A stretch of DNA of 64,000 nt from positions 2,743,305 to 2,807,304 of the forward strand of contig NZ_LT837803.1 in assembly GCF_900174485.1 (NCBI RefSeq), given 5' to 3'. The position numbers and the translations under genes were made by a program. Source of the stretch: Sterolibacterium denitrificans. GTDB taxonomy: Bacteria; Pseudomonadota; Gammaproteobacteria; Burkholderiales; Rhodocyclaceae. Positions 34,560-41,690 of this stretch are shown here, in pieces (the stretch's first letter is position 1; every line of letters begins with the position of its first letter). Under the pieces are notes generated by a model. That model did no database searches. It had not been told where the DNA came from and worked only from the letters and a program-made list of their open reading frames with translations.

Positions 34560-35300
34560 TCAAACGCCGTAGCCGAAGCGGACCGGCGCAGGAAACCGGC
34601 CAGGCGGCGGATTCGGCGGCGTCTGGGCGCCAGTCTCGACGATATTTCCGCCACTTCGCGCATGTTTGCGGGTATGCGCGACCGGCTCGCCAGAGACTTC
34701 CAATTGCAGCAGATCGATCACCTGGCAGGAGACGCTGCGGCAGGCATTCGCCAGTGCCGTCGGCAAGGCAAGCGGCATCTGTTTCTGCAGCAGCAGCTTG
34801 CTTGCCGAAAGCGCGGATACCGGATCCAGAATCCGGTCCTGATATTGCGAAAGGAATTCACGCATCGCCCGGTCCGCCGCGTCACGCTGCCAGGCATTGG
34901 TCGGCCATTGCATGGGTACGGCGTAGGCGCGCGGAAACCTTTCCAGATCGCGCGTCACGGTACGAATGTCCTCGTGGGAATCACGAAACGGCAGCAGCAC
35001 CAGATCCGCCAGACCATACAGCCGATGATCCATTTCGGTGCGGTTGCCGCCGCCATCGACCACGCCCAGCCAGGCATCGAGCGCGCGAATCTTCTCCATG
35101 ACCTTGCCCAGCGTCTCGTGCGTGCGGGCATCCGCCGTCAGATAGCGGCGATTGACGGGATCCAGCGGCTCGCGGTCGGTATCCGTCAGCACGCAGACGG
35201 AACGCTGACCCAGCAGACCCAGCCCCTGGCAAAGCATGTGGGAAAGCGTGGTCTTGCCGGTACCGCCCTTGTTGCCGATGACACAAATGATGTCCGCCAT
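34560..35300 (-). CDS. ParA-like ATPase, divergent type
   Basis: The 246-residue protein begins with a ParA/MinD-type Walker A, VIGNKGGTGKTTLSHMLCQG, at residue 8. The next motif is changed: TDTDREPLDPVNRR in place of the usual D.DPQ, and the Walker B-like position reads WLGVVDGGGNRTEMD. It therefore belongs to the P-loop partition ATPases but not to the chromosomal ParA group. The C-terminal 50 residues are Arg/Pro-rich and probably unstructured. GAGG lies five bases before the ATG. No partner gene is evident; it is convergent with the response regulator. Confidence 0.8.
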   Translation of the reverse strand: MADIICVIGNKGGTGKTTLSHMLCQGLGLLGQRSVCVLTDTDREPLDPVNRRYLTADARTHETLGKVMEKIRALDAWLGVVDGGGNRTEMDHRLYGLADLVLLPFRDSHEDIRTVTRDLERFPRAYAVPMQWPTNAWQRDAADRAMREFLSQYQDRILDPVSALSASKLLLQKQMPLALPTALANACRSVSCQVIDLLQLEVSGEPVAHTRKHARSGGNIVETGAQTPPNPPPGRFPAPVRFGYGV

Positions 35301-35448
35301 GTAAGCCTCTCCAGATTCCACCGCCCCGCCACCATCGCATCGGTGCAAATACCCATGAAACAAAGCAAGGTCACGGGTACGCGGCAGGTTGGCATTATTG
35401 GCGAAGGCCGAAGCCGACAAAGCCGGGAAATGCGCGGCAATCGAGCCT

Positions 35449-36255
35449 TTATTCCTCGCCGCCGCCCGGCATGCGATAACAGTAAAGCCGGGTCTCGCGC
35501 CGGTCGGCAACGACGAGCTGCGATTCCGGCGCCACTTCGGGAACCGCAAAGCTGTTGCTGATCAACAGACTGTCAGGCCGCATCTGCGACCTGGCCAACG
35601 CATGCAGACGCGGCATCGGAGCCGGCGACAGGAAGGCATACACGACATCGAAGGGCGCCAGCGAAACGCGCCAGAAGTCACCATAGCGGATCTGCAGATT
35701 GCCGTGGCCACTGGCCGCCAGCCTGGCCCACAGCCAGGGCAACGGCGCATGCTCCACGCCGACGAATTCGCAATCGGGACGCGCCTTGGCCAAATGACGC
35801 AACAGGCCGCCATGACCGCAGCCAAGATCGACCAGCCGGCACGGCGTATTCGGCAACAAGCGCAGCACGGCGGCGGCGGTCGCCGGATTGGACAGATACA
35901 GCGGCACCTGGCTGCGGTCGATGCGCCAATAGAACAACAGCAGCAGAACGAAGCCCGCCAGATACCAGCCCGACGCGATTTCCAGCCGGCTGGCCAGCAG
36001 CACGGCCGGCAAAAACCCCAGATGCAGGGGAATCCACCAGCGCGGCGCGCCGAGCAACTGTCCGATCAGCGCCGCCAGCACCGCCTGCAGCAGCACCGCT
36101 TGCAACAGTGAAGCGAGTACGCCCGGCAGCGCATACGCCAGCGTCGCCGCCAGCACGATACCGGCCATCTGGGCCAGCAGAGCCTGACGCAAGGGGTGAG
36201 CGGAGCGGCGCAAAAACATCGCCGGATGATAGCCCAGCTCGGCGCGCTGGCGCAT
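35449..36255 (-). CDS. Membrane-anchored SAM-dependent methyltransferase
   Basis: The 268-residue protein has about four membrane segments in the first 110 residues ([19 protein letters not shown] and later ones) and then a class I methyltransferase domain with the SAM loop [15 protein letters not shown], the acidic residue in FVGVEHA and the motif [11 protein letters not shown]. The substrate is unknown; a membrane-linked small molecule or lipid is plausible. The ATG at 36255 has GGAG ten bases upstream; a second ATG at 36219 is possible. Its 5' end lies 67 bases from tRNA-Pro, in divergent orientation. Confidence 0.82.
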   Translation of the reverse strand: MRQRAELGYHPAMFLRRSAHPLRQALLAQMAGIVLAATLAYALPGVLASLLQAVLLQAVLAALIGQLLGAPRWWIPLHLGFLPAVLLASRLEIASGWYLAGFVLLLLFYWRIDRSQVPLYLSNPATAAAVLRLLPNTPCRLVDLGCGHGGLLRHLAKARPDCEFVGVEHAPLPWLWARLAASGHGNLQIRYGDFWRVSLAPFDVVYAFLSPAPMPRLHALARSQMRPDSLLISNSFAVPEVAPESQLVVADRRETRLYCYRMPGGGEE

Positions 36256-36320
36256 GAATCGAGCGCTCCACCGGCAACGCAACTGCCGCAAGCGCCGATA
36301 TCTCTGATACAATTCGCCGC

Positions 36321-36399
<79 letters not shown>

Positions 36400-36410
36400 A
36401 TGGAATCAAG

Positions 36411-36449
36411 CACTTGGGCCAGTCTTCGGACTGGCCCAAATGTTTTTTT
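36411..36449 (+). terminator. Rho-independent terminator of tRNA-Pro
   Basis: TTGGGCCAGTC (36414-36424) and GACTGGCCCAA (36429-36439) form a perfect 11-bp stem closed by a TTCG tetraloop, followed by seven Ts (36443-36449). This is a very strong terminator. A nearly identical copy occurs at 37673-37709. Confidence 0.92.
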
Positions 36450-36708
36450 GGGATTGGTTCTCAAAAAAGTGCCCAACGAAGTGTCCAACAACCGCCATGG
36501 ATTAGTGGGGTTGTCGGCCAATCACTTTGCGAACAATTGTCGCGATTGCCACCCACGTACAGTACGCGAGCCGTAGCGGAGGCCGAAGGAAGTCCCTGTG
36601 GGACGCCTCACCCATGAAATTCATGGAGCACTGGATCTCGACTCAGCATGAATCGAAACTCGCTGCATAATGCCGTTGGGTTAGAAGATGAAAAACAGAG
36701 GGAGGCTC
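36450..36708. other. Gap after tRNA-Pro
   Basis: I see no gene in these 259 bases. The base composition is lower in GC than the flanking core. No integrase, phage or insertion-sequence remnant can be recognised in either strand. The right end must hold the promoter of the secreted-protein gene, but no clear pair of boxes is seen. Confidence 0.5.
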
Positions 36709-36759
36709 ATGCACAAGGGCCACATTCATTTCCACTGGAGAGAAAACCATGATTCATAA
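36709..36759 (+). CDS. His-rich 16-residue upstream reading frame
   Basis: A strong site GGGAGG (36700-36705) is followed after three bases by an ATG that opens a 16-codon frame, MHKGHIHFHWRENHDS, with five His residues. It ends at 36759 and overlaps the start of the secreted-protein gene (36749) in another frame. Its ribosome site is better than that of the downstream gene, so it may act as a leader that couples or controls translation. Whether it is translated is unknown. Confidence 0.35.
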   Translation: MHKGHIHFHWRENHDS

Positions 36760-37423
36760 GTTCGCAGTCCTGGCTGTTGTAAGCACACTTTGCTCGCCGG
36801 TGTTGGCCGGGGGCAATGCGCTTCCGCTAAAGGAAGTCAACGCATTGAGACAGCAAGGATATTCGGTACGAACCATTACTCCGATCTTTGGTCAGCTAGT
36901 CACATTTTCATTTCCCAAAGGGTTCGTACCTGCGTTCGAGGATACAAAAGGTGGCCAATACATTCAAGAACTGGTCCTCGAAGGAGAGAACGTAAAGAAG
37001 TGGTCTCAGATGGTTACGATCACAGGAGCAAAGGGGCTTGCTTCAAATCCAAACGTAACGCCAGCGCGATTCGCCGACAACATGGCGGGCGGTTTCAAAC
37101 GTGTGTGCCCAGACTCATACACCGCCACTGGCCTTGGTGAAATCAAGTTCGGTAGCCATGACGGATTTGTCGCCGTCGTGAGTTGCGGGGTCGCAAGCCC
37201 CGTCGGAGAGTCTTACAGCGAATCCATGCTCCTGATCGTTATCAAGGGCGAGAGCGACTACTACACCATCCAGTGGGCTGAGAGGGGTAAGGCATCGAAG
37301 ACTCCGATCAAGTTCGACAATGCCAAATGGTCTGGTAGATTCAAAAAACTTACACCGATCAAGCTGTGCCCTATTGTCCCTGGGGAGCCGGCTCCTTATC
37401 CCAGTTGCACCAATCGCACGTAA
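36749..37423 (+). CDS. Secreted protein of unknown family
   Basis: I do not recognise this protein. The 224-residue precursor has a signal peptide (hydrophobic 5-19, cleavage near VLAGG at about 20) and a mature part of about 200 residues with four cysteines (in RVCPDSY, VVSCGVA, IKLCPIV and YPSCTN), which may form two disulfides. There is no membrane segment or lipobox. GGAGAG lies about seven bases before the ATG. The codon use is less GC-rich than in the neighbours (many A/T-ending codons), and the gene lies between tRNA-Pro and a copy of its 3' end, so horizontal acquisition is likely. Confidence 0.7.
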   Translation: MIHKFAVLAVVSTLCSPVLAGGNALPLKEVNALRQQGYSVRTITPIFGQLVTFSFPKGFVPAFEDTKGGQYIQELVLEGENVKKWSQMVTITGAKGLASNPNVTPARFADNMAGGFKRVCPDSYTATGLGEIKFGSHDGFVAVVSCGVASPVGESYSESMLLIVIKGESDYYTIQWAERGKASKTPIKFDNAKWSGRFKKLTPIKLCPIVPGEPAPYPSCTNRT

Positions 37424-37742
37424 TGTCATCCGCACTCCCAACGACCAAGGTTAATTCTGGTTTTTGAAGCTCGGACGCCCGTACCCTGAGCGATTTTTCG
37501 AACGCAAGGAATTCCATGACCACGATCTATCGAAGAAGACGCGCATCCAATCGTGAGCTTCCCCCAAAATTTCGTCCTCCAAGGAATAGGGTATAACGCT
37601 CCGTAAATCTGGAAGGAGAAGTTGAGGAAGATAGCGAATTCGAATCCCGCCGCTCCAGCCAATGGAAACAAGCATTTGGGCCAGTCTTCGGACTGGCCCA
37701 AATGTTTTTCGGGCATCGAGCCTGCCTTGCCGATGACCGATT
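37424..37742. other. Gap with tRNA-Pro 3' end copy
   Basis: No gene is supported in these 319 bases. The left part (37424-37630) is lower in GC and shows nothing recognisable. The right part holds the duplicated tRNA 3' end and terminator annotated separately. Confidence 0.5.
37631..37709 (+). repeat. Duplicated tRNA-Pro 3' end plus terminator (att-like)
   Basis: The segment copies the region from the tRNA T arm through the terminator. TTCGAATCCCGCCG (37639-37652) is identical to the tRNA; the acceptor end then differs (CTCCAGCCA against TCCCGACCA); the following stretch from AATGGA to the T-run matches with two differences. The terminator stem is a perfect 14 bp here (37673-37686 with 37691-37704), loop TTCG, then five Ts. 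No tRNA 5' part is present. This is the expected scar of integration into tRNA-Pro, with the altered acceptor end possibly coming from another tRNA-Pro species. Confidence 0.85.
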
Positions 37743-38285
37743 TCAGACGCCGGACGGCAGTTTGGAAGCCATCATGCTTCGCCGGTCGAGCTTGCGGCCA
37801 TCGACGATGAACGTCCCATCGCCCACGGCGTGTATGCGCCGACGCTCCCTGCGTTCCGGATCGATGTGGGCCACTATCGCCTTCAACACGACGATGCCGT
37901 AACGATCGATGACGTCGGCAACCTTGCATTCGATGTTGGCCAGGCACTCCTTGATCAATGGCGCCTTGACGAATTTTCCCGGCACGGCCGTCAGGCCGAA
38001 CCTGGCGAACTTGTCGGTATCGCTCCCGGAGCATGTACCGATGCCCACGACCGTATCCAGCAGGTCTACCGTGGGAATGGCGATCACGCACTCGCGTTGT
38101 TTGCGCAAAGCCCCGAACGAATGGTTCCATGCACCCGTCGCGATGGCGAACGCCGGGGTGAAATCCATCACCATCGTCCACGATATGGTCATGATGTTGG
38201 GCTTGCGCCCATCATAGGTGGTCACCAGGACCACCGGGCCGGGTTCGATCAGGGTAAAGGCCTTGGCTAACGCCAGCGTTCGCAT
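37743..38285 (-). CDS. Flavin reductase-like protein (FMN-binding split barrel)
   Basis: The 180-residue protein belongs to the flavin reductase-like group of split-barrel proteins: PGPVVLVTTYDGRKPNIMTISWTMV near the N-terminus in two pieces, NHSFGALRKQRECVIAIP in the middle and IVDGRKLDRRSMM at the end. Such proteins bind FMN and reduce flavin or act on small substrates. GGAG lies eight bases before the ATG. It is divergent from the Sir2 gene with 139 bases between and lies inside the tRNA-bounded region. Confidence 0.85.
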   Translation of the reverse strand: MRTLALAKAFTLIEPGPVVLVTTYDGRKPNIMTISWTMVMDFTPAFAIATGAWNHSFGALRKQRECVIAIPTVDLLDTVVGIGTCSGSDTDKFARFGLTAVPGKFVKAPLIKECLANIECKVADVIDRYGIVVLKAIVAHIDPERRERRRIHAVGDGTFIVDGRKLDRRSMMASKLPSGV

Positions 38286-38424
38286 GTCGACATCTCCAGC
38301 AGCATGGACGGGTAGGCGACGGATGATGGCATATTGTAACCAGCGACATGGCTCACTGGCGCTGGACAGCCTCGCCATTGCAATCATGAAACAATCCATG
38401 CCTGAGCCTGAAAGGGAAATCATC

Positions 38425-39123
38425 ATGTCCAACCAGGAACACATCGTCATCTTCACTGGCGCGGGCGTTTCCGCCGAAAGCGGCATCGCCACCTTCCGCG
38501 ACGCGAACGGCCTGTGGGAAAAGCACCGACCGGAAGAAGTGGCCCACATCGCTGCCTGGCGGCGCGACCCGGAACTGGTGCTGCGCTTTTACAACCAGCG
38601 CTGGGCGCAACTGCAAACCGTGCAGCCCAACGCGGCGCATCACGCCATTGCGGAACTGGAAGAAAATTTCAATGTGACCGTCATCACGCAGAACGTGGAC
38701 GACCTGCACGAGCGCGCCGGTTCCACCAAGGTCATCCACCTGCACGGCGAACTGCTGAAGGCCTGTGAAACGCATGACAAGTCACGCACCTATCCTTATG
38801 CGCAACCGCTGAAGCTGGGCGACCTCGGCCCCACGGGACGGCAGTTGCGGCCCTTCATCGTCTGGTTCGGCGAAGATGTGCCGCTGATGCCCCTGGCGCA
38901 GGAAATCGTTTCCACGGCCAGCACCTTCATCGTCGTCGGCACCTCGCTCAATGTCTATCCCGCCGCCGCTCTGGTCCACGACGCGCTGATCGCCCGGCGA
39001 AAATTCCTGGTGAACAAGGAGCCCGCGCTGGACAACCTGGCGATTCGGGACGAAGACTGGCAGCAGTTCATCGGCCCGGCGACGGAGGGAATACGACGGG
39101 TGAGGGATGTGTTGTTGGGGTAG
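38425..39123 (+). CDS. Sir2-family NAD-dependent protein deacylase lacking the zinc cysteines
   Basis: The 232-residue protein has the NAD-binding GAGVSAESGIATFRD, the TQNVDDLHERAG motif and the catalytic His in IHLHGEL, so an NAD-dependent deacylase is expected. In most sirtuins two CxxC pairs hold a structural zinc after the catalytic His; here that part is replaced by a short loop (ACETHDKSRTYPYAQPLKLG) with a single Cys, then RPFIVWFGEDVP resumes the fold. Similar zinc-free short sirtuins are known in bacteria. The ATG 38425 follows AGGGA. Its place in the tRNA-bounded region suggests cargo rather than core metabolism. Confidence 0.9.
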   Translation: MSNQEHIVIFTGAGVSAESGIATFRDANGLWEKHRPEEVAHIAAWRRDPELVLRFYNQRWAQLQTVQPNAAHHAIAELEENFNVTVITQNVDDLHERAGSTKVIHLHGELLKACETHDKSRTYPYAQPLKLGDLGPTGRQLRPFIVWFGEDVPLMPLAQEIVSTASTFIVVGTSLNVYPAAALVHDALIARRKFLVNKEPALDNLAIRDEDWQQFIGPATEGIRRVRDVLLG

Positions 39124-39291
39124 AGGCAGCGGTAATGGATTCGTGCAACCGCGTACCGTACGCCATCGAGCAGAACAATGACAGACTCGGCAAGGGTGAT
39201 TGCGTGGTTTCGGCGATGCCGTGCCCCATATAAGGCGAAACGCCGTCAATTCTCGAAGACGATGCCTGCAGCAATCCACCGAGCGAAGTAA

Positions 39292-39320
39292 TGACGATGA
39301 CACTACGCACATGCTACACT
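39292..39320 (+). promoter_or_regulatory. Candidate promoter of the toxin-antitoxin pair
   Basis: A TACACT (39315-39320) resembles a -10 box and TGACGA (39292-39297) could be a -35 with a 17-base spacer. The short repeat TGACGATGAC lies over the -35 and may be an antitoxin operator. Both boxes are weak matches. Confidence 0.35.
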
Positions 39321-39344
39321 GCGCACAATCAAGGAGGTTTCCCC

Positions 39345-40123
<779 letters not shown>

Positions 40124-40142
40124 TTCGAATCCCGCCGTCCCG
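40124..40142 (+). repeat. 19-base copy of tRNA-Pro 3' end (att-like)
   Basis: TTCGAATCCCGCCGTCCCG is identical to 36377-36395 inside tRNA-Pro(GGG), covering the T loop to the end of the acceptor stem. The match ends before the discriminator base, and no other tRNA part is present. It lies directly after the GNAT toxin stop and in the same orientation as the tRNA, as expected for an attR scar. Confidence 0.85.
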
Positions 40143-40385
40143 GTCACTCGAAGCAACGCAAAGGCAGTGCCGCGCGCCGGGTCGCATTGGAAACATTACA
40201 AAAACAATTCAAGCCAATGAATTTATTGCCGTTATTCATTGCAAGCGTCATTTTTGCATCGTGACGTGACCCTGCCGGCATCGGTTGCGCGATGCGGGCA
40301 ATCCCCAGTCCCAGTGAATACGCCACTTGCCGGAGAGCCTTGCATCCCTTTGCGCTCATGAGTGGCTGGTTTATTGGAGGTCAGA

Positions 40386-40592
40386 ATGGCACTCGATACC
40401 TTGCCCGCCTTGCTCCGGATACCGACGGTGAGCGCCATACCGGATACCAGCCAGACCAATCCGGATGACAGGAAACGTCGTGAGCAGCCGCGCGACCACC
40501 ACGAGCAGTCGCCGGAAGAAACGCCGCACACACAGCCGGTCGTCAATATCGATGGCCAGATCACCGGCCGACTGATCGATACGACGGCCTGA
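40386..40592 (+). CDS. Hypothetical protein, 68 residues
   Basis: I do not recognise it. The ATG at 40386 has GGAGG at 40376-40380, an ideal distance. The product has a hydrophobic start (MALDTLPALLRIPTVSAIP), a very polar middle rich in Arg, His, Gln, Glu and Pro, and the end INGRL-like segment IDGQITGRLIDTTA. It has no membrane segment. Upstream, between the tRNA scar and this gene, lies an AT-rich patch with the inverted repeat AATGAAT/ATTCATT (40216-40240) which may be a regulatory site. Expression is supported only by the ribosome site. Confidence 0.55.
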   Translation: MALDTLPALLRIPTVSAIPDTSQTNPDDRKRREQPRDHHEQSPEETPHTQPVVNIDGQITGRLIDTTA

Positions 40593-40656
40593 TCCGCCCG
40601 CGTCCCTCGGTGGCCGCGGCATCTTGCCGGCCAGCACGCCAGCCAGCCATTGCTAT

Positions 40657-40672
40657 AGTGACCTATGTCACT
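40657..40672. promoter_or_regulatory. CRP-like palindrome upstream of the HDOD gene
   Basis: AGTGAC (40657-40662) and GTCACT (40667-40672) form a perfect inverted repeat that contains GTGA-N6-TCAC, the core of CRP-type sites. It overlaps a TATAGT that could be a -10 box (40654-40659) and lies about 135 bases before the HDOD start. Regulation by the Crp/Fnr protein of this window is an inference. Confidence 0.4.
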
Positions 40673-40806
40673 TGCCGCAATCCATCGACGCCGGCCGCCG
40701 CTGCAAGACGTGAGAGAATCCGCCTCTGCATGAAGGAATGCACGGCAGATGAGCGACGAAGCTTGCCGCGCGACTTGCCAGCGGAAATTGCCGCCACAGG
40801 ACTGCC

Positions 40807-41634
40807 ATGAAGCTGACCGCACTTTTCAATCACGAAAACGCGCTGCCCACCTCGCCCCAGATCATCCAGGAGCTGATCGAAAGCTTCCGCGATGAAAATA
40901 TTTCCAGTGACGAACTGGCGCGCAAGATTGCGCTCAATCCGGTACTCGGCGCCAATGTGCTGCGACTGGCCAATTCGCCCTACTACCACGTCTCGCGCCA
41001 GGTCGGCAGCATCAGGGACGCCATTGCCATGCTCGGTTTCGTTACCGTGCGCACGCTGGTGATCACCTGCGGCCTGGTTGCCCGCTTCAAGGCCACGCCG
41101 GGCATCGAGCTCCGGCAGTTCTGGCGCTACAGCCTGTCCACTGCGGTTGCGGGCAAGTGGCTGGCCGCCAAAACCGGCGAGAACGCCGAACTGGCCTTCA
41201 CCATCGGCATCGTCCATGGGCTTGGCCAGTTGATGCTGCACCTCGGTCTGCCCGAGCAGGCCGGTACGCTGGACAAGATCACCAGCATCTACAGCGAAAA
41301 CCGCTTGCAAATGGAGCGGGACGTCTTCGACTTCACCTATGCCGACGTCAGCGCCGAACTGGTCGCCCGCTGGAAGTTTCCGGATGCCATGGTCGAGGCG
41401 ATACGCGCCTTCTCGCGGCCCTTCGAGAAGGAGACCCTGAACCGTCAGGGGACCATCCTCCATCTGGCCGCCTGGCTGGCGCGCATGGATGAACTGGGCT
41501 TCGATGCCGCCGCCCGCCAGGCCGCCTGTCCGCGCGATGTGGCCGGATTGCTGGGCCTGGCTCCCGAAGTCCTGCTTGCGGAAATTCCCTCTCTCGGCGA
41601 ATTGCGCGCCGGCCTCGAAGACCTGATGCCATAG
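40807..41634 (+). CDS. HDOD-domain protein
   Basis: The 275-residue protein is a stand-alone HDOD domain: PTSPQIIQELIESF at the start, then ARKIALNPVLGANVLRLANS, SIRDAIAMLGFVTVRTL and FTIGIVHGLGQLML. HDOD proteins are HD-related but lack the full metal site and act in signalling, often with cyclic di-GMP or chemotaxis proteins. No enzymatic role is predicted. A short 26-codon in-frame-overlapping frame ends at its ATG (CCATGA), which could couple translation, but I cannot show that it is used. Confidence 0.88.
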   Translation: MKLTALFNHENALPTSPQIIQELIESFRDENISSDELARKIALNPVLGANVLRLANSPYYHVSRQVGSIRDAIAMLGFVTVRTLVITCGLVARFKATPGIELRQFWRYSLSTAVAGKWLAAKTGENAELAFTIGIVHGLGQLMLHLGLPEQAGTLDKITSIYSENRLQMERDVFDFTYADVSAELVARWKFPDAMVEAIRAFSRPFEKETLNRQGTILHLAAWLARMDELGFDAAARQAACPRDVAGLLGLAPEVLLAEIPSLGELRAGLEDLMP

Positions 41635-41690
41635 CCGCGGACAACCCGCATCGGGACGATCGCGCGCGCCGGCGGGTAGAATGCCGGTCC

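Noticed and set aside
37426-38181. Minus-strand frame across the duplicated tRNA end and the flavin reductase gene
   Set aside because: It translates the complement of the tRNA copy and then runs in a wrong frame of the flavin reductase gene; no ribosome site and no family.
40144-40359. 71-codon minus-strand frame right of the tRNA scar
   Set aside because: It has a fairly protein-like text but no ribosome site and no recognisable family, and it would cross the AT-rich patch; support is too weak.
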